The notes under the pieces: model-generated
Told to the model about the DNA's origin: nothing
Database searches by the model: none
The model's input: the letters and a program-made list of their open reading frames with translations, nothing else
Made by a program: the position numbers and the translations under genes
In this document: in pieces, positions 1-8,347 of the stretch
Layout: the number at the start of each line of letters is the position of its first letter
How positions within the stretch are numbered: the first letter of the stretch is position 1
Assembly (NCBI RefSeq): GCF_023282985.1
Contig: NZ_JAGQDC010000002.1
Span: 342,388-406,387 of the forward strand
DNA: 64,000 nt
Direction of reading: 5' to 3'
Source: Serratia silvae
GTDB lineage: Bacteria > Pseudomonadota > Gammaproteobacteria > Enterobacterales > Enterobacteriaceae

Positions 1-1
1 A

Positions 2-1900
2 CTGGCCGCCCAAACCAAAGAGCGTGAGCAGAAGGCTCTGCAAGTAACACAGCTGCAAGATCAGCTGGCAGCGCGCAGTAAAGAGAACGAGCAAAAGACC
101 CAACAGGCGATGGCGAAGCTGCAAGAACAGCTGGCAGCCCAAACCAAAGACAGTGAGCAGAAAGCTGAGCAGTTGCAACAGGCCAGTAGCAAGCTGCAAG
201 ATCAACTGACCGTACAAACCAAAGCCAATGATGAGAAAGCGCAACAGCTGCAGCAAAACCAGCAAGAACTGGCCAAGCTGCAGGCACAGTTGGCTACTCA
301 GGCCAAGGACAGCGAGCAGAAAGTGCAGCAGGTCAAACAACTGCAGGAACAGTTGGCGGCGTCCAATAAGGATAATGAGCAGAAAGCCCAGCAGGTGAAG
401 CAACTCCAGCAAGGCCAGCAAGAGTTGCTCAAGTTGCAGACCCAACTGGCTGCGCAGGCCAAGGATAGCGAACAAAAAACGCTACAGGCCAAGCAGTTGC
501 AGGAACAGCTGGCGCTTAATAACAAAGATTTCGTGCAACAAGCTCAACAAATGAAGAAGTTGCAGCAAGAGTTGCTGACGTTGGCGAAGCTGCAAGACCA
601 ACTGACCGTGCAGACCAAAGACAGTGAACAGAAAGCGCAGCAGATAAAACAGCTGCAGGAACAGTTGACGGTTTATGGCAAAGACAACGATCATCAGAAA
701 GCTCAGCAGGTTAAACAACTGCAGCAAAGCCAGCAGGAATTGGCGAAGTTGCAGGAGCAGTTAGCGGCTCAGACCAAAGACAGCGAGCAGAAAGCGCAGC
801 AAATCGCTCAGTTGCAGAAGACGGGTCAGCAGGAGGCTGCCAAGCTGCAAGAGCAGTTAGCGGCTCAGACCAAAGACAGCGAGCAGAAAGCGCAGCAAAT
901 TGCTCAGTTGCAGAAGACGGGTCAGCAGGAGGCTGCCAAGCTGCAAGAGCAGTTAGCGGCTCAGACCAAAGACAGCGAGCAGAAAGCGCAGCAAATCGCT
1001 CAGTTGCAGAAGACGGGTCAGCAGGAGGCAGCCAAGCTGCAAGAGCAGTTAGCGGCTCAGACCAAAGACAGCGAGCAGAAAGCACAGCAAATTACTCAGT
1101 TGCAGAAGACGGGTCAGCAGGAGGCTGCCAAGCTGCAAGAGCAGTTGGCGGCTCAGACCAAAGACAGCGAGCAGAAGGCGCAGGATCTCGCCCAGCTGCA
1201 GCAAAAGCTGACTGCAGCCGAGAAAAAGCAAACGGCTGGCACGTCCGTGGTCGCGGAACCTAAAACGCAGGTAGAAAAACGCGATTATGCGATCGGTACT
1301 GCGTTGGGTAACGATATTCTGGAATTGCTCAACAGCAAAAAGGCGCAGGGTGTCGATGTGAACCGCCAACTGGCGCTGGCAGGTGTGGCTGATGTGATCA
1401 ACGGCCAGACCAAATTGGCTCAAGAACAGATTGCCAAGGCCCTGTATGAAAGCGAGTTGGAGCTGAACGATAAGCATAAAAAGATCAAGCAGCAGAACGA
1501 AAAGAAAGGCATCAGCTATATCGATAAGTTCAAAAAGCAGCCACGCGTCGTTCGGTCTGAGCAAGGCTTCTATTACCGCGTCGACTACGTTGGTGATAGC
1601 GCGATTGGTGAGGGTGATACCGTCGCCGTGGTGGTTAAGGAGAGCTTGACCGACGGTAAAGTGATCAAGGATATGGATCTGGCTGGCACCTCGATCTCGC
1701 AGCCGTTGAGCGCCTATCCACCGCTGTTCCGTGAAGCACTAGGTAAGCTGAAGAACCACGGTAACATGACCCTGGTGGTGCCGCCTGAACTGGCCTATGG
1801 CGACAAAGGTATGGCACCGGAAATCCCACCGGGTGCGACTATGGTCTATAACGTACGCATCCTGGATGTCATACCGGCCTCCGAGCAAAAAGCTCAGTAA
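2..1900 (+). CDS. FKBP-type peptidyl-prolyl isomerase with long N-terminal coiled coil (5' end outside window)
   Basis: The frame is open from the first bases of the window, so the true start lies upstream; 632 codons are visible. The first ~415 residues are a Gln/Lys/Glu/Ala-rich coiled coil built from variants of LQEQLAAQTKDSEQKAQQ, including almost identical 32-residue units. Then comes an FkpA/Mip-like N-terminal dimerisation region (DYAIGTALGNDI onward) and a C-terminal FKBP domain with the family signatures GDTVAVVVKESLTDGKVI, LVVPPELAYGD and IPPGATMVYNV. FKBPs catalyse cis-trans isomerisation of X-Pro bonds; FkpA/Mip relatives act in the periplasm or at the surface, but the signal peptide cannot be seen here. 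An ordinary FkpA is ~270 aa, so the coil is a large addition. A rho-independent terminator follows the stop. Confidence 0.85.
   Translation: MAAQTKEREQKALQVTQLQDQLAARSKENEQKTQQAMAKLQEQLAAQTKDSEQKAEQLQQASSKLQDQLTVQTKANDEKAQQLQQNQQELAKLQAQLATQAKDSEQKVQQVKQLQEQLAASNKDNEQKAQQVKQLQQGQQELLKLQTQLAAQAKDSEQKTLQAKQLQEQLALNNKDFVQQAQQMKKLQQELLTLAKLQDQLTVQTKDSEQKAQQIKQLQEQLTVYGKDNDHQKAQQVKQLQQSQQELAKLQEQLAAQTKDSEQKAQQIAQLQKTGQQEAAKLQEQLAAQTKDSEQKAQQIAQLQKTGQQEAAKLQEQLAAQTKDSEQKAQQIAQLQKTGQQEAAKLQEQLAAQTKDSEQKAQQITQLQKTGQQEAAKLQEQLAAQTKDSEQKAQDLAQLQQKLTAAEKKQTAGTSVVAEPKTQVEKRDYAIGTALGNDILELLNSKKAQGVDVNRQLALAGVADVINGQTKLAQEQIAKALYESELELNDKHKKIKQQNEKKGISYIDKFKKQPRVVRSEQGFYYRVDYVGDSAIGEGDTVAVVVKESLTDGKVIKDMDLAGTSISQPLSAYPPLFREALGKLKNHGNMTLVVPPELAYGDKGMAPEIPPGATMVYNVRILDVIPASEQKAQ
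761..1184 (+). repeat. Near-identical 96-bp tandem repeats encoding 32-aa coiled-coil units
   Basis: The motif ttagcggctcagaccaaag recurs at 761, 857, 953, 1049 and (with ttggcg) 1145, an exact 96-bp period with only a few base differences between copies. Each unit encodes a 32-residue block ending QLQKTGQQE. Upstream units (from position 1) are related but diverged. 32 residues equals three heptads plus one hendecad, which would keep a coiled-coil stripe continuous (inference). Confidence 0.9.
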
Positions 1901-1912
1901 CCCAATAACAAC

Positions 1913-1939
1913 CCCGCCAGACGATCGGCGGGTTTTTTT
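1913..1939 (+). terminator. Rho-independent terminator after the FKBP gene
   Basis: Stem cccgcc/ggcggg with an 8-nt loop followed by seven T residues, 12 bases after the stop codon. Confidence 0.85.
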
Positions 1940-1973
1940 ACTTTTTTATCTGAACCACGCAGGGGATCGGCAA

Positions 1974-1990
1974 TGCTCCAGCGTGGTGCA
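1974..1990 (+). promoter_or_regulatory. Candidate NtrC (NRI) enhancer site upstream of nac
   Basis: TGCTCC-N5-GGTGCA matches the NtrC consensus TGCACC-N5-GGTGCA at 11 of 12 fixed positions. It lies ~120-135 bp upstream of the predicted nac transcription start, the usual distance for an enhancer acting on a sigma-54 promoter. Confidence 0.7.
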
Positions 1991-2084
1991 GAACCAGGCT
2001 TAACCTCTTCCCCCCGTCCTGCCTTATCGTTACCTTTCATTATTTTTTAATCACTTAGATTTATAAAAAAGTGAATGTCCTGCC

Positions 2085-2100
2085 TGGCCCGATTTTTGCA
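2085..2100 (+). promoter_or_regulatory. Sigma-54 (-24/-12) promoter of nac
   Basis: TGGCCCGATTTTTGCA fits the sigma-54 consensus TGGCACG-N4-TTGCA with one change in the -24 element and correct GG/GC spacing. Transcription would begin near 2111, 58 bases before the nac ATG. nac of E. coli and Klebsiella is known to be sigma-54/NtrC dependent. Confidence 0.85.
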
Positions 2101-2168
2101 GGAGTTGATATTAATGACGATGTAGTCAAGTTATCGGCTAAGGCAGTTAACCGTAGGTAGGAGCCACG

Positions 2169-3092
2169 ATGAATTTCAGACGCTTGAAGTATTTCGTAAA
2201 GATCGTCGATATCGGCAGCCTGACTCAGGCGGCGGAAGTGTTGCATATTGCGCAGCCCGCGCTGAGCCAGCAAGTTGCCACCCTGGAAGGGGAGCTGAAG
2301 CAGCAATTGCTGATCCGTACCAAACGCGGAGTGATGCCCACGGAGGCCGGCAATATTCTTTATGCTCATGCGCAAACCATTCTTCAGCAGTGCGTGCAGG
2401 CTCAGCAAGCGGTGATCAGCAGTGGGGAAACGATGGCTGGGCAGGTTGCGGTCGGCCTGGTGCAAGGCAGTGTGGCCTCGCAGTTGGCGCTGCCGCTGTT
2501 GCAAGCGGTACGCGATCGGCATCCTGGTATTTTGCTAAGTCTGAATGAAAATATCGGCAACGCGTTGAGCCATCAGGTGGCGACGCAGGCTCTGGATATG
2601 GCGGTCATGTACGGGCAAAACATGCAACCGAACCTGAGCGTCACGGCGTTGGCGAAAGAGGATTTGTATCTGGTCGCGGCAAGAAGCATCCTTTATCCGG
2701 GCAACAGCATCGATTTATCGGCGGTGAGCCGGTTTAATCTGTTTTTGCCGCGTGAGGGGGACGTGGTGCGTGGCCTGATCGATGAGGCTCTGGCGCTGCG
2801 CCAACTCACGGCGAATGTGATTGGTGAGATCGAATCCCATAGCATGCTTTGTGCCGCTATCGCTGGCGGAATGGGGGCGACGATCCTGCCAGAATCGATT
2901 GCCAGGGCAATGATCGGCCCGGCCAAGGCCTGGATGACCCGCCTCAATGCCCCGGCGCTTTCGGTGCCGCTGGCGTTGGTGATTTCCGGCCAAAAACCAC
3001 TTACTGCGGCCGCAGGAGCAGTGAAGGAGATCCTGCTGGCCATTACCGCCAGCCATCATCAGCCGACGCGAGTGCTGGCTTTGGCGCAGTAG
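2169..3092 (+). CDS. nac: Nitrogen assimilation control protein, LysR family
   Basis: This 307-aa protein is nearly identical to E. coli/Klebsiella Nac over its first 55 residues (MNFRRLKYFVKIVDIGSLTQ, then AAEVLHIAQPALSQQVATLE), the winged-HTH DNA-binding domain; residues ~90-295 form the LysR effector domain. Nac couples sigma-70 promoters to nitrogen limitation: it activates genes such as ure, hut and put and represses gdhA and glutamate synthase in enterics. The start is fixed by taggag seven bases upstream of ATG. An NtrC site and a sigma-54 promoter precede it, so expression should rise under nitrogen starvation. It is convergent with amn; a 20-bp palindrome begins one base after its stop. 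Confidence 0.95.
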   Translation: MNFRRLKYFVKIVDIGSLTQAAEVLHIAQPALSQQVATLEGELKQQLLIRTKRGVMPTEAGNILYAHAQTILQQCVQAQQAVISSGETMAGQVAVGLVQGSVASQLALPLLQAVRDRHPGILLSLNENIGNALSHQVATQALDMAVMYGQNMQPNLSVTALAKEDLYLVAARSILYPGNSIDLSAVSRFNLFLPREGDVVRGLIDEALALRQLTANVIGEIESHSMLCAAIAGGMGATILPESIARAMIGPAKAWMTRLNAPALSVPLALVISGQKPLTAAAGAVKEILLAITASHHQPTRVLALAQ

Positions 3093-3112
3093 GGGCGCCG
3101 CATGCGGCGCCC
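3093..3112. repeat. 20-bp palindrome between nac and amn (copy 1 of a dispersed family)
   Basis: GGGCGCCGCATGCGGCGCCC is a perfect self-complementary 20-mer sitting between two convergent gene ends. Related palindromes occur at 7228, 13653 and 42928. It could act as a bidirectional terminator or a REP-like element. Confidence 0.7.
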
Positions 3113-3122
3113 AGCCTTTGGA

Positions 3123-4580
3123 TTAGCGGAACGGCGGCTCGTTAAAGGTGCGCAGTTTGCGTGAATGCAGGTGTTCACCTTCAGCCCGCAGCAGGTCGAT
3201 AGCACAAATCCCGATCTGCAAGTGTTCCGAAATCGCGCCTTCATAGAAACGGTTGGCCTGGCCCGGCAGTTTTATCTCGCCATGCAGCGGTTTATCAGAC
3301 ACGCACAGCAACGTGCCATAAGGCACTCGGAAGCGATAACCCTGCGCCGCGATGGTGGCACTTTCCATATCGACGGCGACGGCGCGGCTGAGGTTAAAGC
3401 GCAGTGCGGAGGCTGAATAGCGCAGCTCCCAGTTGCGATCATCGGTGGTGACCACCGTACCGGTGCGTAACCGCTGTTTTACCGCCTCTCCCGGCATACC
3501 GCTTACCGTTTTGGTAGCGTCATATAGCGCGCGCTGAACTTCCGCGATGCTTGGGATTGGGATATCTGGTGGCAGCACCGAGTCTAAGACATGATCGTCA
3601 CGCAGATAGGCGTGGGCCAACACATAATCACCAATCGACTGACTTTCCCGCAGGCCGCCGCAGTGGCCAATCATCAGCCAGGCATGCGGCCGCAGCACTG
3701 CCAGGTGATCGCAGATGGTTTTGGCGTTGGAAGGGCCGACACCGATATTGACCAGCGTGATCCCCTGGCCATCGTTGGCGATCAGGTGATAGGCGGGCAT
3801 CTGGTGGTTCTTCCAGGCCAGATCGGATACGGTCTGCTCTGGATTTGGTGTTTCTGCCGTCACAAAGTGCCCACCGGCACAAGACAGCGCGATATAGGGG
3901 CTGGCGGGGTCGGCGATCTGGCTACACGCCCAGCGAACAAACTCATCGACATAGCGTGTGTAGTTGGTAAACAACACAAAGTGCTGAAAATGCTCTACTG
4001 GCGTGCCGGTGTAGTGCCGCAGGCGGGCCAGTGAGAAATCGGTTCGCAGTGCGTCAAAGTGGGAGAGTGGAAAATGGTTGGCAAAAGGAGACAGGCCGTC
4101 TGCATTTTCATCACCAATCTGCGCCAGTTCGGTGGTGGGGAAATGCTTGGTAAGTCCGGCACTCATGGTTCTGTCCAAGGCCAGATCGGAGCCGTCGATC
4201 ACATAGGGGAAGGGGATCTCCTGTTGGGAGGGAACCACTTCGATCACGGCGGCATATTCACTGGTCAGCATTGCTAGCTGTTCGGCAAGATAAGGGCGGA
4301 ACAGCTGCGGCCGGGTGATGGTGGTGGTGTAGCTGCCGGGCCGGGTAAAACGGCCATAGGCGCGGGTTCTTGGATGATCGGGATGCTCACCATCCCAGCG
4401 CACGCGCAGTTTTGGGTAGGAAAACAGCCCAGAGGCACGGGCCTGCGCCTCTGGCAGGGTGCCATCCGCGATAAATTCTTTGATGGCGGTGCGTAAGGCG
4501 TTGACCGATGCATCATACAGTACTTCGAGTTGGTCGAGGGCTTGCAGGGCAGTCAGCGACGTATTTTTGGGGGTATTCAT
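3123..4580 (-). CDS. amn: AMP nucleosidase
   Basis: A 485-aa protein that aligns end to end with E. coli Amn (484 aa), including the C-terminus KLRTFNEPPFR. It hydrolyses AMP to adenine and ribose 5-phosphate, regulating adenylate pools in the cytoplasm. The N-terminal ~170 residues are the Amn-specific regulatory domain; the C-terminal half is a nucleoside-phosphorylase fold with IGHCGGLRESQSIGDYVLAH and the nucleoside-binding VDMESATIAAQGYRF. I chose the ATG at 4580, not an in-frame start 99 bases upstream, because it is preceded by gagg and matches the family N-terminus. In E. coli amn lies in the same neighbourhood as nac, tRNA-Asn genes and mtfA. Confidence 0.95.
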   Translation of the reverse strand: MNTPKNTSLTALQALDQLEVLYDASVNALRTAIKEFIADGTLPEAQARASGLFSYPKLRVRWDGEHPDHPRTRAYGRFTRPGSYTTTITRPQLFRPYLAEQLAMLTSEYAAVIEVVPSQQEIPFPYVIDGSDLALDRTMSAGLTKHFPTTELAQIGDENADGLSPFANHFPLSHFDALRTDFSLARLRHYTGTPVEHFQHFVLFTNYTRYVDEFVRWACSQIADPASPYIALSCAGGHFVTAETPNPEQTVSDLAWKNHQMPAYHLIANDGQGITLVNIGVGPSNAKTICDHLAVLRPHAWLMIGHCGGLRESQSIGDYVLAHAYLRDDHVLDSVLPPDIPIPSIAEVQRALYDATKTVSGMPGEAVKQRLRTGTVVTTDDRNWELRYSASALRFNLSRAVAVDMESATIAAQGYRFRVPYGTLLCVSDKPLHGEIKLPGQANRFYEGAISEHLQIGICAIDLLRAEGEHLHSRKLRTFNEPPFR

Positions 4581-5113
4581 TGTTTTTCCTCGGTTCTTGC
4601 GATACTTCAGCATAGCGTAAAGCGTTGGCCGAATGAATCTATCTGCTATTGTACTAACGCGATAAAGAGATCTTGCCAACGCCCTTCAATCAGTGTCTCC
4701 CATGGTTATTAACTGTTAAATGCTATTGAACAATAAGCCTATTTTAACCACCGATAAAATCCCATGCCTTAATGGGGAGGACATTGCAAGGCCAGTAAGT
4801 ACGAGATTCTGCCGTTTTTAGACTGCGGGGAAATAATCTCAGGCTCAACGTGGAGGGTGAAAAACTATAGTATTGCTAATTGATTTTCACCATTGCGGGG
4901 TTGAAACAACATCTGGCGTCGCCTACGCTTTGCAGGCGTATTGCGTTTCTCTCCGGCGAGTTATCTCGCTAATGGAGAAGTAATCCACTGAGGAACCAGA
5001 GCAACAGCGATATGAGAAGCCACCACTATGCTGCCCGGTTTTCCCTAGGGGAAGTTTATCTGGGCGGTGCTTTGCAACCTCTGCGGATTTATTTTGAGTC
5101 AGGAGAGTACGCT
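4581..5113. other. Intergenic region between amn and the CXXCH-protein gene
   Basis: 533 bases between two divergently read genes. They must hold both promoters, but I can assign no clear -35/-10 pair. An 8-bp inverted repeat (ggtgaaaa/ttttcacc, ~4856-4891) and a short stem cgcct/aggcg near 4921 are visible. An in-frame upstream ATG at 5012 lacks a ribosome site and was not used. Confidence 0.4.
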
Positions 5114-6346
5114 ATGATAACGATACCTCGTTTAGTCATTTTCACCGTTGCTGCACTGTTTTTCGCAAGGGCTGGGCTAGCACACAGCGATGAAAACCTT
5201 GCCATGAATGATCCCGATAAAATGGCCTGGACACTATTTCTTGAAGTTAATGCCGATGCGAAAACACAGGAGAATAACAATGCGTTATTTGAAACCTGGG
5301 CGAGCGACGGTGATACCTTTCAACCTACTCCTACCTGGCCAGTGACGGCAAACCCGCTGGCGCTTAAGCCTCGGGCGCTGAGCTTGACGGAGTTGAGGGC
5401 GCATTCTGCTGGCGGTTCAGCCGTGGAAGTGGTTCCGGGGAACAAGACTGGCAAAAATCCCGCCGAGGAAACCCGGCGTAACAGGCCCGCTTTTGACTTT
5501 ATCGTTGCCAACAATCTTTACAAGGTGTCCGGGCTGAAAGCGGCGTACGCTGCTAACAAGAAACTCAGCTTCCCGGTGGACTCTATCGAGGTCAAAGCCA
5601 ACTGGGTTGAGGTGAGTGAGCTTCATGAGTTTAATGGTTTTACCGGTACTCTGGCCGATGCGCAGGAGCTTTATCACGTCAATTCCGTCGGGGATAAGCA
5701 TTACGCGTTGGTGGCCATGCATGTGATCTCGAAGGTGGTGCCTAATTGGACTTGGGCCACCTTCGAGCATAAGGACAACCCTGGTCGCTGCGACGTTTTC
5801 GGCTGTAAGGACAATTTTGGTGCGCAACCTGCAGCCGTAGCGCCGATTTCGGCGGTAGAGTCGAAGCAACACTATCCTGATTGTGCCAAAACTCCCGAAC
5901 TGACCGCACTCTTTCAGCAGGCGAAGATAGATCCAGCGTTTACCAACTATTGTCTCAAAGGTTCTCAGGCTGACTTTACCGATGACACCGGGTTGGCCAT
6001 TCGACTCAGCAACTCGGTGACGGAGAAGGGGTTTGTCGCTCAAGGCTCCTGTATGACCTGTCATGGCCGTGCCGCCTTTGACGATACCGGCAAGATGAGT
6101 TCCTTCGCCGGTTTTGACTCGGTCAGCATTAATCTGCCTGGTTCGGGGAATGCGCAGGTAGGACCGATCAATCCGAATTGGTTCTGGGTGCCGCAGAACC
6201 CGCCGTCAATGCCAATGCTGGCGGGAGACAAGAATATCGTTCGGATCGCTCAGGCGTCTGACTTTGTCTGGTCGATACCTTTCTGCGCAATCGATGATAC
6301 GGCCAATCCACCCCAAACCACCTCGAAGTTCTGTAGCGGGAAGTAG
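5114..6346 (+). CDS. Exported protein with one c-type heme-binding motif, function unknown
   Basis: 410 aa starting at ATG 5114, preceded by aggag nine bases upstream. Residues 1-25 look like a Sec signal peptide (hydrophobic core LVIFTVAALFFA, cleavage after GLA), so the protein should be periplasmic or secreted. A single CMTCH motif (C313, C316, H317) in GSCMTCHGRAAFDDTG fits covalent c-type heme attachment. Additional cysteines (CDVFGC, CAKTPE, NYC, PFC, FC) suggest disulfides. I do not recognise the family: it is far longer than a class I cytochrome c and has only one CXXCH, so an oxidoreductase with a heme domain is possible. It stands alone, convergent with pagP, with no cytochrome-maturation or redox gene adjacent. 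Confidence 0.75.
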   Translation: MITIPRLVIFTVAALFFARAGLAHSDENLAMNDPDKMAWTLFLEVNADAKTQENNNALFETWASDGDTFQPTPTWPVTANPLALKPRALSLTELRAHSAGGSAVEVVPGNKTGKNPAEETRRNRPAFDFIVANNLYKVSGLKAAYAANKKLSFPVDSIEVKANWVEVSELHEFNGFTGTLADAQELYHVNSVGDKHYALVAMHVISKVVPNWTWATFEHKDNPGRCDVFGCKDNFGAQPAAVAPISAVESKQHYPDCAKTPELTALFQQAKIDPAFTNYCLKGSQADFTDDTGLAIRLSNSVTEKGFVAQGSCMTCHGRAAFDDTGKMSSFAGFDSVSINLPGSGNAQVGPINPNWFWVPQNPPSMPMLAGDKNIVRIAQASDFVWSIPFCAIDDTANPPQTTSKFCSGK

Positions 6347-6454
6347 CGTTTCGAGCGTTGGCAGTAGTCTTGTCGGTTACTCGGCAACTGTGCTGTAAAC
6401 TCCCCCTCACGTGACACAGAACTAAAGCAAGCGGGCGTAGAAATGCTGCGCCTG

Positions 6455-7024
6455 CTAAAAGCTAAAGCGTAACCATGCAAACAGCACGTTGCCGTTGTTG
6501 TAGGTACCAGGGATATAGGTGAACTGAACGGTTGCCTGCTTATAGCCAGCGGAGAACAGTGGCAGCACGATCGGCAATGGAATGTAGTTGCCGAAATCTT
6601 CGCGTGCGGTGATCCCCGCCGTTACCCCAAGCCCAAGGCGGAAATCTTGATTCTGATCCAGATACCAGCCCTTTTCCCAGCCATAGCCGACAATCGGCTG
6701 CCACTCATTGTGGGAGTCTTTAAACATCATCGCGTACAGGGCACTCCAGTTGCCTTCTTCGTTATAGCGGGAAACCCCGAAGCCACCGCCCCACGGCATC
6801 TCATTGTAATGATCCGTCTCGTCGTACATAAAACGGGCGTGCCAACTGATAAAGGGTAGATACAGATCGTGGTATTGCGGGTCTTCCCAAGTTTGCGCGA
6901 CACCGCTGGTTAAAGAATTCCACCAACCCGAGACCCTCCCTGAGCTTTGTTCCGGTTCTGCCGCACGAGTTGGCGTGGTTAGCAACAACAGCCCCGTCCA
7001 GACCACTGCAAGAAACATCCGCAT
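6455..7024 (-). CDS. pagP: Lipid A palmitoyltransferase PagP
   Basis: 189 aa with a signal peptide (residues ~1-22, ending TPTRA). The mature part is the eight-stranded outer-membrane barrel PagP, which moves a palmitate from phospholipid to lipid A and gives resistance to cationic peptides. Catalytic residues are present: H62 (SWHARF) and D103-S104 (KDSHNE), equivalent to H33, D76 and S77 of mature E. coli PagP. The C-terminus LFAWLRFSF ends in Phe as expected for an outer-membrane protein. Start at 7024 is supported by aaggag six bases upstream; in-frame starts further upstream lack a site. PagP is usually PhoPQ controlled, but I cannot assign a clear PhoP box. Confidence 0.92.
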   Translation of the reverse strand: MRMFLAVVWTGLLLLTTPTRAAEPEQSSGRVSGWWNSLTSGVAQTWEDPQYHDLYLPFISWHARFMYDETDHYNEMPWGGGFGVSRYNEEGNWSALYAMMFKDSHNEWQPIVGYGWEKGWYLDQNQDFRLGLGVTAGITAREDFGNYIPLPIVLPLFSAGYKQATVQFTYIPGTYNNGNVLFAWLRFSF

Positions 7025-7227
7025 AGCGTGCTCCTTTGATGAGTAATGACCCATATTATTCTGTTTACGACGCAATTTTTCTCTTTAAAGGTATCGCACC
7101 AGCCATTGCTGCCCTGACAAGTTAAAGTCTAGCCGATGGTTGGTGCTTTTCTGATAATCGCTAAAATTCATTGGTTGGTTCGTGGCGGGATGGAGAGGGG
7201 GCTACGGGGCTTACAGCTTAGGGGCTA

Positions 7228-7247
7228 GGGGCGCTGCATACAGCGCC
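7228..7247. repeat. 20-bp palindrome 3' of the GAPDH gene (copy 2)
   Basis: GGGCGCTGCATACAGCGCCC, with compensatory changes relative to the copy at 3093 that keep the 8-bp stem and the central CATA. It lies 13 bases beyond the end of the minus-strand GAPDH gene. Confidence 0.65.
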
Positions 7248-7259
7248 CGCTTAGAGAAA

Positions 7260-8270
7260 CTACAAACCGCGTTGGTCCATCAAAACAGCCAGGTCAACCA
7301 GACGGTTAGAGAAAGCCCATTCGTTGTCATACCATGCGAGGATCTTCACCAGATTGCCACCAATGACCAGCGTAGACAGCCCGTCGATAATTGATGACCG
7401 TGGATCACCCTGATAGTCGCTCGATACCAAAGGCTCATCACTGTAGCCCAAGATATCTTTCAACGGTCCGGATGTTGCCGCTTTGCGAAATGCCGCGTTC
7501 ACTTCTTCTACCGTCACGTCACGTTTGAGCGTGACGGTCAAATCAACAATAGACACTACGGGTACTGGCACGCGCAGTGAATAGCCGGTCAGGCGTCCAT
7601 CCAATTCCGGGATCACTTTACCGAGTGCTTTAGCCGCACCGCTAGAATAAGGCACGATAGACAGTGCTGCGGCACGGGCTCCGCGCAGATCTTTTTCCGG
7701 TTGATCATGCAGAGCCTGGCTGTTGGTATAGGCATGTGTGGTGTTCATCAAGCCATGCTCAATACCGAAACTTTGGTGCAGGATCTGTGCTGCCGGTGCC
7801 AAACCGTTAGTCGTACAGCTGCCGTTGCTGACCACTTTATGCAAGGCTGGATCGTATTTCTCATGGTTGACCCCCATCACGACCGTGATGTCATCATCTT
7901 TACCAGGCGCAGATAAAATCACGCGTTTTGCGCCGCCCTTGGTGATGTGTACTTCGGCTTTGGCTTTGTCGGTGAAGAATCCGGTGGCTTCGATAACTAA
8001 ATCAACCCCCACGCTGCTCCAGGCAATTGCGCCAGGATCGCGTTCGGAGAACACGTGGATGATTTTGCCATCCACCCGTAACTGTCCTTCGGAGGCTTCA
8101 ACACTGGCGGCCAACTTGCCTTGCAGCGAGTCGTATTTCAGAAGATGAGCCAGGGTTTTGCTGTCGGTCAGGTCATTGATTGCCACGACCTGAAAGTCAC
8201 TACGCCCCAGTGCGGCGCGCAGTACGTTTCTGCCAATTCGACCAAACCCATTAATGCCTACTTTGACCAT
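7260..8270 (-). CDS. Glyceraldehyde-3-phosphate dehydrogenase, type I paralogue
   Basis: 336 aa with the full GAPDH architecture: N-terminal NAD-binding fold (VGINGFGRIGRNVLRAA), catalytic Cys152 in SNGSCTTNG, His179 in TTHAYTNSQ and the C-terminal WYDNEWAFSNR. It would oxidise glyceraldehyde 3-phosphate (or a related sugar-phosphate aldehyde) with NAD(P)+ and phosphate. Canonical enzymes read SNASCTTNCLAP; here the second cysteine is Gly156 and an Ala is Gly150, so this is a diverged paralogue and not gapA itself. It ends 13 bases before a palindromic element and lies 77 bp downstream of a same-strand GlxA/AraC-type regulator, which may control it (inference). The natural substrate is uncertain. 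Confidence 0.85.
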   Translation of the reverse strand: MVKVGINGFGRIGRNVLRAALGRSDFQVVAINDLTDSKTLAHLLKYDSLQGKLAASVEASEGQLRVDGKIIHVFSERDPGAIAWSSVGVDLVIEATGFFTDKAKAEVHITKGGAKRVILSAPGKDDDITVVMGVNHEKYDPALHKVVSNGSCTTNGLAPAAQILHQSFGIEHGLMNTTHAYTNSQALHDQPEKDLRGARAAALSIVPYSSGAAKALGKVIPELDGRLTGYSLRVPVPVVSIVDLTVTLKRDVTVEEVNAAFRKAATSGPLKDILGYSDEPLVSSDYQGDPRSSIIDGLSTLVIGGNLVKILAWYDNEWAFSNRLVDLAVLMDQRGL

Positions 8271-8347
8271 GATGTGCTCCTAGGTGAGTTATCTGGTTCC
8301 AAAATAGTACCTGGGTGATTTGGCGTAAATGACAAATAACAATCAAT

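Noticed and set aside
711..1085. Open frames on the minus strand through the FKBP coiled-coil repeats
   Set aside because: They mirror the 96-bp repeats of the real plus-strand gene, have repetitive composition and no ribosome site or family match.
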